Origin: Phycisphaerales bacterium
GTDB taxonomy: Bacteria > Planctomycetota > Phycisphaerae > UBA1845
DNA: 62,319 nucleotides
NCBI GenBank assembly: GCA_020353195.1
Contig: CP070691.1
Coordinates: 2,782,002-2,844,320, forward strand
Direction of reading: 5' to 3'
The notes below the pieces were generated by a model, which saw nothing but the letters and a program-made list of their open reading frames with translations, did not search any database and was not told the origin of the DNA. A program made the position numbers and the translations under genes. This document shows positions 50,676 to 59,164 of the stretch, piece by piece. Each line of letters starts with the position of its first letter. Position 1 is the first letter of the stretch.

Positions 50676-50697
50676 CGGAGCAATCAGGGAGGATTGC
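50676..50697 (+). promoter_or_regulatory. putative CsrA-binding hairpin over the flagellin ribosome site
   Basis: GCAATC (50680-50685) pairs perfectly with GATTGC (50692-50697), leaving the loop AGGGAG. The loop contains ANGGA, the CsrA recognition element, and also is the Shine-Dalgarno sequence for the flagellin ATG at 50701. A second GGA lies just upstream at about 50677-50679. This fits CsrA blocking translation. Confidence 0.6.
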
Positions 50698-50700
50698 ACA

Positions 50701-52134
50701 ATGAGTCGAATCACCACCAATATTCCAGCCGTCGTTTCCCAGAGGCACCTCGCAATCGCGCAGAACGATCTGCGCGTCTCGCTGGAACGCCTCTCCAGCG
50801 GTCTGAGGATCAACCGGGGGGCGGACGACCCCGCCGGGCTGATCGTGTCCGAGCGATTGCGCTCCGAAGTCGGAGCCGTACGCCAGTCGATCCACAACTC
50901 CGAGCGGGCGATCAACGTCATCGCGACGACAGAAGGCGCGCTCAGCGAAGTCAACGCGCTGTTGAACGACATCAACGCCCTGCTCATCGAAGCCGCCAAC
51001 CGGGGCGCCTTCTCCGACGAAGAGGTGGCCGCGAACCAGTTGCAGATCGACTCCGCCATCGATTCGATCAACCGCATCGCCAACACGACCACCTTTGCGG
51101 GGCGCAAGCTGCTCGACGGCTCGCTCGATTACGTCACCAGCGGGGTGGTCTACACGGACCTGGCGGACGTTCAGGTGCTCGGAGCCAAATTCGGAAGTCG
51201 AGATTACATCGACGTCGAACTCGAGGTCACCTCGGCGGCTGAGCACGCCCAGCTCGAGTACACCGGGGCGGGTATCGGCGCCTCCGCCGTCACCATCGAC
51301 CTGCAGGGCCCCGACGGGGTCGCCACTCTCAGCTTCCCCGCCAGCGCCACCGCCAACGACATCGTCGAAGCCGTCAACACCCAATCGGACGCCACCGGGG
51401 TGGTAGCCTCCGCTACGGGCGGCGGTGTCGTCTTCCGCACGGAGGGATACGGCTCGGACCAGTTCGTGCAGATCAAAGAGGTCTACGGAAGTGCCCCGTT
51501 CGTGGTGACCGACCCCCTCGCCGGAGGTGCGATCCGGTCGCGCGCCTACGGGCACGATGCCGAGGGCACGATCAACGGAGCGCCCACCGTGGGCGACGGG
51601 CTGGTGCTGCAACTCAATTCGTTCCTGCTCGACGTGCAGATCACGCTGGACGAGGACTTCGGCATCGGCTCGACCGAATTCGCCATCACCGACGGGGGGT
51701 CGCTGTTCCAGCTCGGGCCGCGCATCAACACGAACCAGCAGGAGAACATCGGTGTTCGTGCGATGCACGCCAACAAGCTGGGCAACCGCATTGTCGGGTT
51801 CCTTTCCGAGTTGCAGGACGGCCAACGACTGTGCCTGCGGAACGTGAGGGAGCTTCAGACCGCGTCCGACGTGGTGAACCTGGCGATCGACCAGGTGTCG
51901 ATCCTCCGTGGTCGACTGGGGGCGTTCGAGCGGAACACGCTGCAGGCCAACATCGGCCAGTTGCAGATCACGGCCGAGAACCTGACGTCCTCCGAGTCGG
52001 TCATCCGCGACACCGACTTCGCCGAGGAAACGACCGAACTCACGCGCGCCCAGGTGCTGGTGCAGGCGGGTAACAGCATCCTGGCGATCGCCAACGCCCA
52101 GCAGCAGAACGTGCTCACACTGCTCGGCGCGTAA
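50701..52134 (+). CDS. fliC: flagellin
   Basis: Protein of 477 aa. The conserved N-terminal D0/D1 region reads SQRHLAIAQNDLRVSLERLS-SGLRINRGADDPAGLIVSERL. The C-terminal D1/D0 region reads SSESVIRDTDFAEETTELTR-AQVLVQAGNSILAIANAQQQ-NVLTLLGA. The centre holds a flagellin IN-like unit (FPASATANDIVEAVNTQSDA). It is exported without a signal peptide to form the filament. A single flagellin copy is present in the window. Confidence 0.95.
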   Translation: MSRITTNIPAVVSQRHLAIAQNDLRVSLERLSSGLRINRGADDPAGLIVSERLRSEVGAVRQSIHNSERAINVIATTEGALSEVNALLNDINALLIEAANRGAFSDEEVAANQLQIDSAIDSINRIANTTTFAGRKLLDGSLDYVTSGVVYTDLADVQVLGAKFGSRDYIDVELEVTSAAEHAQLEYTGAGIGASAVTIDLQGPDGVATLSFPASATANDIVEAVNTQSDATGVVASATGGGVVFRTEGYGSDQFVQIKEVYGSAPFVVTDPLAGGAIRSRAYGHDAEGTINGAPTVGDGLVLQLNSFLLDVQITLDEDFGIGSTEFAITDGGSLFQLGPRINTNQQENIGVRAMHANKLGNRIVGFLSELQDGQRLCLRNVRELQTASDVVNLAIDQVSILRGRLGAFERNTLQANIGQLQITAENLTSSESVIRDTDFAEETTELTRAQVLVQAGNSILAIANAQQQNVLTLLGA

Positions 52135-52170
52135 AGCGGACTGCGTTGATGGTGGCCGCAGTCGATCTGG

Positions 52171-52209
52171 CGGGCAGGGGGCCTCGAGACCCACGGGGTG
52201 CCCTGCCCG
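52171..52209. terminator. hairpin between convergent flagellin and dinG genes
   Basis: CGGGCAGGG (52171-52179) pairs perfectly with CCCTGCCCG (52201-52209). It lies in the 130-base gap where two convergent genes end, so it may serve as a terminator for both. No T-tract is visible. Confidence 0.4.
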
Positions 52210-52267
52210 TGCGGCTGCGCGCGGTTCCTCGGTGCCGGGCCGGGCGCATCCGACATCGTGCGAGCGA

Positions 52268-54241
52268 TTACGGCAGTACCGATTCGTTCTCCGATCCGTC
52301 GCAGACGATCACTTCGCATTCCGGCAGGGCCTCGAGAAACGCCCGCCCGTACCGTTTGCCATGCACTCGCGAGTCGAGGATGACCACGATACCCCGGTCG
52401 TTCTGCGTCCGGATCAGTCGCCCGAAGCCCTGCTTGAAACGCAGAATGGCCTCGGGCAATTGGAAATCGGCAAACGGATTGCCCCCGCGGCGGCGGATCT
52501 GCTCGATCCGGGCTTCCACCGCCGGATGATCGGGCACTGCGAACGGCAGTTTGACGATGATCACGTTGGACAACGCCTGCCCGGGCACGTCCACGCCGCT
52601 CCAGAAACTGTCGGTCCCGAAAATGACGCTGCGGGGTTCGCGGCGAAAGCGCTCGAGCATCTGCGACCGCGTCAGGTCACGACCTTGCACCATGGACTTG
52701 ATGCGCATCGCGTCGAGGGCGGCGCCGAGCCGGTCTGCGCACCGGTTCATCATGGCGTAGCTCGTAAAAAGCACGAACGCCCGCCCGTCGGTCATGCGGA
52801 GGTACTTCTCGATCGTGGCGCACGCCTGCGGGATGAACGCGTCGAAGTTGTTCGGGTCGGGCAGCGAGGTCTCCACGTACACTTTGACCTGGCGGGCGAA
52901 ATCGAACGGCGAACCCAACCCGCAGGTCCGGGCGTCGGGCAGGTTCAAGCGATGGCGGATGTAGGCGAACGCATCCTGCGGGCCGGTGGTCAGCGTGGCG
53001 CTGGTCAGGACCACGCTGGGCACGACGCCGAACAACGCGTCTTTCAGGCACGCCCCGACGTCGACCGGCCTGCCCTTAAGCGTGACACGATGGTGTCGCT
53101 CCTGCTCCGTTTCAATCCAGTACACCCAGTCCTCGTGCTCCTGTTCCAGCAGTTCCTCGAGCAGGTCCGCCAGGCCCATGGTCCGTTCCATCAGGGCGTT
53201 GGTCTCGAACCGGTCGCCCTCGTCGCCGGACAGGTTCCGCACCGAGCGCAACTTGCCGTGCAGATCACGCAGGGCGTCACTGACGGTGTTCCTGACCGGC
53301 GGTGGCTCCGCCAGCCGGCCGTTCGACCGTCCGTGCGTCGTCTGCCATGAGACCAACTCGTCAACGAATCTAGACAGCACGCCGCGTGTCTTGCTCACCG
53401 CCCGGATGGCGGCGTCGGCGTGGAAACAGGTCAAGTGTCCGTGCTTCGTCCGCTCGTTGTACAGTGAGTTGAGCAGGTGTCGGATCTGGGCGTCGGAGAC
53501 ATGGAGTCCGAAGTGGTCCGCCGCCACGTCCTCGATGGTGTGGGCCTCGTCCAGGATCGCCACATCATAGTCGGGCAGGATGCCAGCACCCTGCGCCCGA
53601 ACGGCCAGGTCCGCGAAGAACAGGGCGTGATTGACCACGAGCAGGTTGGCGTGTTCCGCCCGACGTCGCGCCTGCTGAAAGAAACACCGCCGGTAGTGCG
53701 GACAACGGCGGCCCATGCAGTTGCCGCGTTCGCTGCGCACCCAGTTCCAGACCGCGGCCGACGGCTGGGGTGACAGATCCGACAGGGATCCGTCGCGGGT
53801 CTGGCACGCCCATGCTTCGATCCGCCGCATCTCCGCCTCGGCGTCGCGAGAATCGAAGAGTTGGCCCTGCCGCCTGCTGGCCCGGGCCAGCCGACGCAGG
53901 CCGACGTAGTTGGCCCGACCCTTCACCAACACTGCCGAAAACTCATACGGCAACACCGACTGGAGAAACGGAATGTCCTTGCTGATGAGTTGCTCTTGCA
54001 AGGCGATCGTGTGTGTGCTCACGACGACGCGCTGGCCCAGACGCGCCACCCGGTCGATCGCCGGGCACAGGTAGGCGAAGCTCTTGCCCACCCCCGTCCC
54101 CGCCTCCACCAGCAGGTGCTCCCGGTCCTCGAACGCCGCCGCCACCGCGCCGGCCATGTCTTCCTGCTGAGGCCGATGCTCATAGTCGGGCAGTCGGCGA
54201 GCGATCAATCCGGTGCGCCCCAGGATCTCCTCAACATCCAT
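52268..54241 (-). CDS. dinG: DinG-like ATP-dependent helicase (XPD/Rad3 type)
   Basis: Protein of 657 aa. Walker A is EAGTGVGKS (near 46-54), DEAH box ILDEAHTIEDVA, motif Ia VVVSTHTIALQEQL, and C-terminal motifs LTSATLTTGPQDAF, FVLFTSYAMM, FGTDSFWSGVDVPGQAL and QGFGRLIRTQNDRGIVVILD. In DinG a 4Fe-4S cluster is held by four Cys. Here C175, C180 and C186 are present in NCMGRRCPHYRRC, but the usual first Cys (KGRxNYLC) is glycine: KGRANYVG, residue 114. C146 might substitute. Probable role: 5'-3' unwinding in DNA repair. Confidence 0.88.
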   Translation of the reverse strand: MDVEEILGRTGLIARRLPDYEHRPQQEDMAGAVAAAFEDREHLLVEAGTGVGKSFAYLCPAIDRVARLGQRVVVSTHTIALQEQLISKDIPFLQSVLPYEFSAVLVKGRANYVGLRRLARASRRQGQLFDSRDAEAEMRRIEAWACQTRDGSLSDLSPQPSAAVWNWVRSERGNCMGRRCPHYRRCFFQQARRRAEHANLLVVNHALFFADLAVRAQGAGILPDYDVAILDEAHTIEDVAADHFGLHVSDAQIRHLLNSLYNERTKHGHLTCFHADAAIRAVSKTRGVLSRFVDELVSWQTTHGRSNGRLAEPPPVRNTVSDALRDLHGKLRSVRNLSGDEGDRFETNALMERTMGLADLLEELLEQEHEDWVYWIETEQERHHRVTLKGRPVDVGACLKDALFGVVPSVVLTSATLTTGPQDAFAYIRHRLNLPDARTCGLGSPFDFARQVKVYVETSLPDPNNFDAFIPQACATIEKYLRMTDGRAFVLFTSYAMMNRCADRLGAALDAMRIKSMVQGRDLTRSQMLERFRREPRSVIFGTDSFWSGVDVPGQALSNVIIVKLPFAVPDHPAVEARIEQIRRRGGNPFADFQLPEAILRFKQGFGRLIRTQNDRGIVVILDSRVHGKRYGRAFLEALPECEVIVCDGSENESVLP

Positions 54242-54437
54242 GACCGCCTACCCCCCTTACACGGACCACCCTATACCGCGCGCGGCCTGAAGACGCAATT
54301 CCACCCGCCAAGGGCTGGAGGGACCGGTGGACGCATACGTGTTACCGTTTCCGCGGAACATCATTAGCAGCAGAGTTTTTCGGCCGGCCGTTCGGTTGGC
54401 CGCAGGCCCGGTTCCGTGCGGTTCCTCCCGGGGCTTG

Positions 54438-55457
54438 TTACGCTTTGGCAAGCAGTTCGGCGATCTGGATGCCGTTCAGCGCGGCGCCCTTGCGGAGTTG
54501 GTCCCCGGCGACGAACAGGTCGATGCCGCAGCCGTCGGGCTGGCTGATGTCCTGGCGGATGCGCCCGACCAGAATGTCGTCCGCCCCGTCCGCCTCGATG
54601 GGCATGGGGAAGTGCTGCGGACGGCGCTCGTCCACCACCCTCACGCCGGGGGCGTCGGAGAGGATCTCGCGGACCGCTTCCGGCGTCATGGGGTCCGCGA
54701 AGGTCAGGTTGATCGACTCGCTGTGGGCCCGCATGACGGGAACGCGGATGCAGGTCGCGGTGACGGCCAGTTCCGGTTCGTGGAAGATCTTCCGCGTCTC
54801 GCGGACCATCTTGATCTCCTCTTCATTGTACCCGTGGTCCCCGATCGTCGAGTTGTGCGAGAAGAGGTTGAACGCGATGGGAAACGGGAACGCCCGAGGC
54901 TTCGGCGGCTTGCCGGCCAGCACGTCGCGGGACTGCTCTTCGAGTTCCTGCATCGCGCTGAGCCCGGCGCCGCTGGCCGCCTGGTACGTGCTGACCACGA
55001 TCCGCCGCAGTCGGTTCACGCGATGCAGTGGGAACACCGGCACCGCCATGATGATCGTCGAGCAGTTCGGGTTGGCGATGATGCCCTGATGGTTTCTGGC
55101 ATCGTCCGGGTTAATCTCCGGCACCACCAGCGGAACGGTCGGATCCATGCGAAAGGCCGAGGAGTTGTCGATGACGACGGCCCCGGCGGCGGCGGCTTTC
55201 GGGGCGAACTCGCGACTGCGCCCCCCGCCAGCGCTGAAAAACGCGATATCGATGCCCTCGAACGATGCGTCAGCCAGGTCCCGGACCTCGTGGGGGTGCC
55301 CGTTGACGTCGACCGTCGTGCCCATGCTGCGGGTGGAAGCGAGCAGGGTGAACCGCTTCGCCCTCAGGCCTCGCTCCTCGATCAGGCGGATGAACTCCCT
55401 GCCCACCGCCCCGGTGGCTCCGACGATGGCAACGTTGTCAAACATGGCCGATGGCAT
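54438..55457 (-). CDS. asd: aspartate-semialdehyde dehydrogenase
   Basis: Protein of 339 aa that makes aspartate semialdehyde for lysine, threonine, methionine and diaminopimelate synthesis. NAIVGATGAVGREFIRLI-type NADP motif (VAIVGATGAVGREFIRLIEE), FFSAGGGRSREFAPKAAAAG, VIDNSSAFRMDPTVPLVVPE, ANPNCSTIIMAVPVFPLHR with the catalytic Cys, and YQAASGAGLSAMQELEEQ are family signatures. The C-terminal half has CIRVPVMRAHSESINLTFAD. Length is typical. It may supply wall precursors and methionine, for which metH is also in this window. Confidence 0.96.
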   Translation of the reverse strand: MPSAMFDNVAIVGATGAVGREFIRLIEERGLRAKRFTLLASTRSMGTTVDVNGHPHEVRDLADASFEGIDIAFFSAGGGRSREFAPKAAAAGAVVIDNSSAFRMDPTVPLVVPEINPDDARNHQGIIANPNCSTIIMAVPVFPLHRVNRLRRIVVSTYQAASGAGLSAMQELEEQSRDVLAGKPPKPRAFPFPIAFNLFSHNSTIGDHGYNEEEIKMVRETRKIFHEPELAVTATCIRVPVMRAHSESINLTFADPMTPEAVREILSDAPGVRVVDERRPQHFPMPIEADGADDILVGRIRQDISQPDGCGIDLFVAGDQLRKGAALNGIQIAELLAKA

Positions 55458-55732
55458 CTGTAACAGACTCGCGCATCCAACGGACTCTACGACTTGGTGA
55501 CGGTAGTGTCTTCGCCTGACGGCGTCAATGCATCGGCGGATGCGCGTCCCATCTTGCGAGTAACATGGTGTTACGGGCAGGGTTGACGCCCCGTACCCGG
55601 GGTCGCTAGACTACTCGCCTTTTGGCGGGCGTGTCCAGTCGGATTGAGACCGGAGGCATTGGGCCTGTTGCCCGCAGCATCGTTCGACCTCGCGCCGGTC
55701 AGGCTCGGGGTCGTCGGAGCCATGTGCCGATA
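55458..55732. promoter_or_regulatory. divergent region between asd and the ATP synthase operon
   Basis: About 275 bases that should contain the operon promoter. A locally AT-richer patch lies near 55470-55620, but no reliable promoter pair could be assigned. Confidence 0.3.
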
Positions 55733-55996
55733 ATGCGTCGCCGGCCGCCGGACAAGAAGCCGACCTGGGTGCGGCATACCGGCATGGGGCTGGAGTTTGC
55801 CGCGGTGGTGGCGGGCTTTGCGCTGGTCGGATACTGGATCGACCGTCACTATGATACGAGCCCCTCGGGCGTCCTGGTCGGGGCCGTACTCGGCTTGATC
55901 GGTGGTACCTATAATCTGGTTCGCGAGTCCCTGGCGGCGTTCAAGCGATTCGAACGGGACGGCGACAGCGAGCCGGATCAGGACGAGCAGGACTAA
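55733..55996 (+). CDS. atpZ: AtpZ/AtpI-family ATP synthase accessory protein
   Basis: Protein of 87 aa from the ATG at 55733. Two membrane segments form a helical hairpin (LEFAAVVAGFALVGYWIDRH and SGVLVGAVLGLIGGTYNLVR), the AtpZ layout. AtpZ and AtpI act together in c-ring assembly or magnesium and calcium transport in other bacteria. The acidic tail GDSEPDQDEQD ends it. It opens the atp operon. Confidence 0.8.
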   Translation: MRRRPPDKKPTWVRHTGMGLEFAAVVAGFALVGYWIDRHYDTSPSGVLVGAVLGLIGGTYNLVRESLAAFKRFERDGDSEPDQDEQD

Positions 55997-56008
55997 GCAG
56001 GTAACCCG

Positions 56009-56416
56009 GTGAGATCGTTCGGCCACACCTACGCTCGACTCATCCTCGCCAGCATCGGGACGGCAGCGGCGATTGCGGTGCTGGGATATTACCCCACGCT
56101 GCGGGTGGCCGGGCCCGATGCGATCGGCGCCATGATCGCCGGGATCATCATCAGCATGGTTGCCGGCCTGGTCGGTGCGGTGCCCATCGGTCTGGCGGTG
56201 CGTGGCGATCCAACGAAGGTGCCGAATGCCATCCTGATGGCTACGGCGATACGGTTCGTTGTGGTCCTGGCCCTGACGGCGTCGGTCGTTTTCGGCAGCG
56301 CGTTTGACCGTGACGTGCTGGGTCTGTGGGTGGGTATTTCCTACTTGGCGATGTTGGTGGTGGACACGTCGTATGCCGTCCACATCGTCGGGAGAGTGCG
56401 GGGCGACCGGCGATGA
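56009..56416 (+). CDS. atpI: AtpI-like membrane protein of the ATP synthase operon
   Basis: Protein of 135 aa from a GTG. Four hydrophobic segments (LILASIGTAAAIAVLGYY, IGAMIAGIIISMVAGLVGAV, AIRFVVVLALTASVVFG, GLWVGISYLAMLVVDTSY) and its place between atpZ and atpB fit AtpI. Its stop overlaps the atpB ATG by 4 nt. Sequence similarity in this family is low, so the name rests mainly on context. Confidence 0.7.
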   Translation: MRSFGHTYARLILASIGTAAAIAVLGYYPTLRVAGPDAIGAMIAGIIISMVAGLVGAVPIGLAVRGDPTKVPNAILMATAIRFVVVLALTASVVFGSAFDRDVLGLWVGISYLAMLVVDTSYAVHIVGRVRGDRR

Positions 56417-57294
56417 CGGGATTGCTAGGCGCAGGTTCCAGCCCGTTGGACCACGTGGTACAGTGGGAATACGTCCAACGCGGCGGCCTCACTCTTCTGT
56501 CCAACCAGATCGCCATGCAGATCCTGGCGGCGGTGCTGCTGATCCTCCTGTTCCCGCGGTTGGTGCGCCTTGCCAGCACGGGCGACACCGTGCGCGACCT
56601 GACGCCGAGAGGCTTCGGGAACTTCATCGAGACCATCTGCAATTACCTGCGCAACGAGGTGGCCCGACCGGCGCTGGAGCGGCACACGGATCGCTTCATC
56701 CCCTACATCTGGTCCGCCTTCTTCTACGTTTTGTTCTGTAACCTGCTGGGGCTGCTCCCGCTCGAGCCGCTGACCCGCCCGCTGGTCCGTGCGATCTTCC
56801 CCCACGCCCATCACGGCATCGGAGGCTCCGCCACCGGGAATATCTGGGTCACCGGCACGCTGGCGTCCTGCACGATGGTCATGATCGTCTTCAACGGCCT
56901 GCGGATCGGGGGCGTGCGATACCTCGCGCACTTTTGTCCCGGTCCGCTCTGGCTGGCGCCGCTGCTGGTGCCGGTCGAGATCATCGGCCTGGTAGCCAAG
57001 ATCTTCGCCTTGTGCGTTCGTCTGTTCGCGAACATGGTGGCCGGTCACGTGCTGCTGGCCGTCCTGCTCAGCTTTATCTTCGTGGTCGGCGCAGAGAGCT
57101 TCGCCGGCGGTCTGGGCGTGGGAGTGCTGGTGGTGTCCGTCAGCGTGGCCTTTTACATGCTGGAGATTTTCGTCGCGTTCCTGCAGGCGTTCATCTTCAC
57201 GTTTCTGACCACGCTGTTCATCGGGCAGGCAATCGTCCTTCATCATTCTGACCATGAGGGAGATCATGGCCGTGCGAAGGCCGCCCACGAGTAG
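56413..57294 (+). CDS. atpB: ATP synthase F0 subunit a
   Basis: Protein of 293 aa from the ATG that overlaps the previous stop. RYLAHFCPGPLWLAPLLVPV-EIIGLVAKIFALCVRLFANM-VAGHVLL contains the stator Arg (FALCVRLFANMVAGH), and FYMLEIFVAFLQAFIFTFLT-TLFIGQAI is the last conserved helix pair. It forms the ion half-channels beside the c-ring. Confidence 0.94.
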   Translation: MTGLLGAGSSPLDHVVQWEYVQRGGLTLLSNQIAMQILAAVLLILLFPRLVRLASTGDTVRDLTPRGFGNFIETICNYLRNEVARPALERHTDRFIPYIWSAFFYVLFCNLLGLLPLEPLTRPLVRAIFPHAHHGIGGSATGNIWVTGTLASCTMVMIVFNGLRIGGVRYLAHFCPGPLWLAPLLVPVEIIGLVAKIFALCVRLFANMVAGHVLLAVLLSFIFVVGAESFAGGLGVGVLVVSVSVAFYMLEIFVAFLQAFIFTFLTTLFIGQAIVLHHSDHEGDHGRAKAAHE

Positions 57295-57503
57295 GCGTGG
57301 TGTCACGGTCGTGGGGAGACGGGCTTTCCGGCCTGTCGCCTGCGGCGTGCAGAAGCCCGAGGAGCGGATGAGACGGGTCGACGAGAATTCTGATTCGCCA
57401 TGCCCGGAGCCGTGGGGCAAACGGGCCGCGAGGCGTGACTGCGATGGCGAGAACTACGCTGCCTGCCCCCACCAGGCAGCACTGTTGGAGAAAGGGTAGG
57501 TTG

Positions 57504-57866
57504 ATGAGAATCACGAGAGGAACTCTGGCGTTAACGTTGATTGCCGCCGGACTGCTTCTGTCGGCCACAGCCCCTGCGCGCGCGGCGGAGGAGGAAGCTC
57601 CGACCGACCAACCGGCTGTTGCACCGAGTAATGGAGGCCTCTTGGACTCGATCGGCGCCAAGGGCATCGGCGGTGGGATCGGTGTCGGTCTCGTCGTGAT
57701 GGGGGGCGCAGCCGGGATCGGTCGGATCGGCGGCAGCGCGGTTGAGTCGATGGCCCGCCAACCCGAGGTCGCCGGTCAGATCTCCACGGCCATGATCATC
57801 ACCGCGGCCATGATCGAAGGTGCGACGCTCTTCGCGGTGCTGGGTTGCTTCATCGCTCTGGTGTGA
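57504..57866 (+). CDS. atpE: ATP synthase F0 subunit c with signal peptide
   Basis: Protein of 120 aa from the ATG at 57504, preceded by AAAGGG. The first 28 residues form a signal peptide (TLALTLIAAGLLLSATAPAR-AA) followed by an acidic linker, which most c subunits lack. The mature hairpin is GIGGGIGVGLVVMGGAAGIG-RIGGSAVESMARQPE, loop, then STAMIITAAMIEGATLFAVL-GCFIALV with the ion-binding Glu at 105. Gly-rich helix 1 and the RQPE loop are diagnostic. Signal-bearing c subunits are known from some phyla. Confidence 0.92.
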   Translation: MRITRGTLALTLIAAGLLLSATAPARAAEEEAPTDQPAVAPSNGGLLDSIGAKGIGGGIGVGLVVMGGAAGIGRIGGSAVESMARQPEVAGQISTAMIITAAMIEGATLFAVLGCFIALV

Positions 57867-57935
57867 TAACGATTCCGGCTGACGCGGCGCCTGGTCCTTC
57901 AGCCCCTTGCCCGCTAAGGCGAACGCTGGATTGAT

Positions 57936-58544
57936 ATGATGATCGACAGAACGAAGCAACTGGTCTTGATGGTGTTACCCGCCCCGGTCCTACTGTTTGC
58001 GGACGGCGCGATGGCGGCGGCGGCCGAGGACTCACCGGGTCTGTTTACCGGGAACCTCGGGAACATCATCTGGACTCTCATCACGTTCCTGGCCGTGGTG
58101 TTTGTCCTGGGCAAGTTCGCATGGGGGCCGATCCTGCGCGCATTGCAGAAACGCGAGGAGTTCATTGGCGATTCGCTCCGGCAGGCCAAGGAGGACCGCG
58201 AGCAGGCCCAGGCCCAGCTGAAGGAATACACCGAACAGCTCGACAAGGCCCGGGCCGATGCATCGGCCATCGTCGACGAAGGGCGGCGGGATGCCGAGGT
58301 CGTCAAGCGCAGGATATCGAACGAGGCCCGGGCTGAAGCGGACGCCATGCTCGAACGGGCGAAACGAGAAATCGCCACCGCCCGAGACAGCGCGGTTAAG
58401 GAACTGTACCAGTTGACGGCCAAGCTCTCGACGGAGGTCGCCGCCCGGGTCATCCGGGCGGAACTCGACTCGAAAGCCCACGAGCGTCTGATTGAGGAGT
58501 CGATCGAGGAACTGGCGAGGCTGCGAGAGAGTAGGGATAACTGA
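57936..58544 (+). CDS. atpF: ATP synthase F0 subunit b
   Basis: Protein of 202 aa. A hydrophobic N-terminus (KQLVLMVLPAPVLLFADGAM) may be a signal segment; the main membrane helix is NIIWTLITFLAVVFVLGKFA. A long helix follows: RALQKREEFIGDSLRQAKED, REQAQAQLKEYTEQLDKARA. It forms the peripheral stalk. The spacing to atpH is 7 bases. Confidence 0.9.
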   Translation: MMIDRTKQLVLMVLPAPVLLFADGAMAAAAEDSPGLFTGNLGNIIWTLITFLAVVFVLGKFAWGPILRALQKREEFIGDSLRQAKEDREQAQAQLKEYTEQLDKARADASAIVDEGRRDAEVVKRRISNEARAEADAMLERAKREIATARDSAVKELYQLTAKLSTEVAARVIRAELDSKAHERLIEESIEELARLRESRDN

Positions 58545-58551
58545 CTGACCC

Positions 58552-59154
58552 ATGCCGGCTATTGACGACACCGCCATTGCGATCGCCCGCGTGTACGCCA
58601 CCGCTCTGCTCGACTCGGCCGAGAGCGCGGGTGAAGTTGACGAGTTGCTCGCCCAGATGTCGGACCTGCAGGCCCTTCTGGAGAAGGACAAGGACTTCGC
58701 GGGATTGCTCTACAGCCTGGCCGTCGACGACGACGTCCGCCGTGCTCTTCTGGAGAAGCTTCGCGGCACAATGAGTGACCGCCTGCTCAACACGCTGCAG
58801 GTCTTGAACGACAAGGGCCGCATCCGCCTATTCCCGCAAGTGCACGAGGAGTATCGCCTGGCGATGGAGGCCCGCCGAGGCGAAGTCGACGCGCGCGTGA
58901 CGACGGCCTACCCCTTGCCGATGCGCCTGCGGTCGCGATTGGAGATCGTGTTGTCGAGGCTGTCGGGACGGCGCCCGAGGCTCATCGAGGTCGTCGACGA
59001 GTCGATGATCGGCGGCATGGTCGTCCAGATAGAGGACGACAAATACGACGTGACGGTCTGCCGCCGGCTGAGGCAGTTGCACGACGATCTCGTCGAGCGC
59101 GCGTCACGTGAAATACACAGTGGAAAGCAGTACTTCGAAGAGGTGCAAACCTGA
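58552..59154 (+). CDS. atpH: ATP synthase F1 subunit delta
   Basis: Protein of 200 aa. [37 protein letters not shown] is the N-terminal helical bundle; [39 protein letters not shown] follows, and the C-terminus has [19 protein letters not shown], close to the family's D.siiGG motif. It links the stalk to the top of F1. Confidence 0.92.
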   Translation: MPAIDDTAIAIARVYATALLDSAESAGEVDELLAQMSDLQALLEKDKDFAGLLYSLAVDDDVRRALLEKLRGTMSDRLLNTLQVLNDKGRIRLFPQVHEEYRLAMEARRGEVDARVTTAYPLPMRLRSRLEIVLSRLSGRRPRLIEVVDESMIGGMVVQIEDDKYDVTVCRRLRQLHDDLVERASREIHSGKQYFEEVQT

Positions 59155-59164
59155 AGGTACACTC

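Noticed and set aside
50551..52194. Open frame of about 547 codons antisense to flagellin
   Set aside because: Flagellin is unmistakable on the other strand. The antisense frame has shadow-type composition and would read through the flagellin leader.
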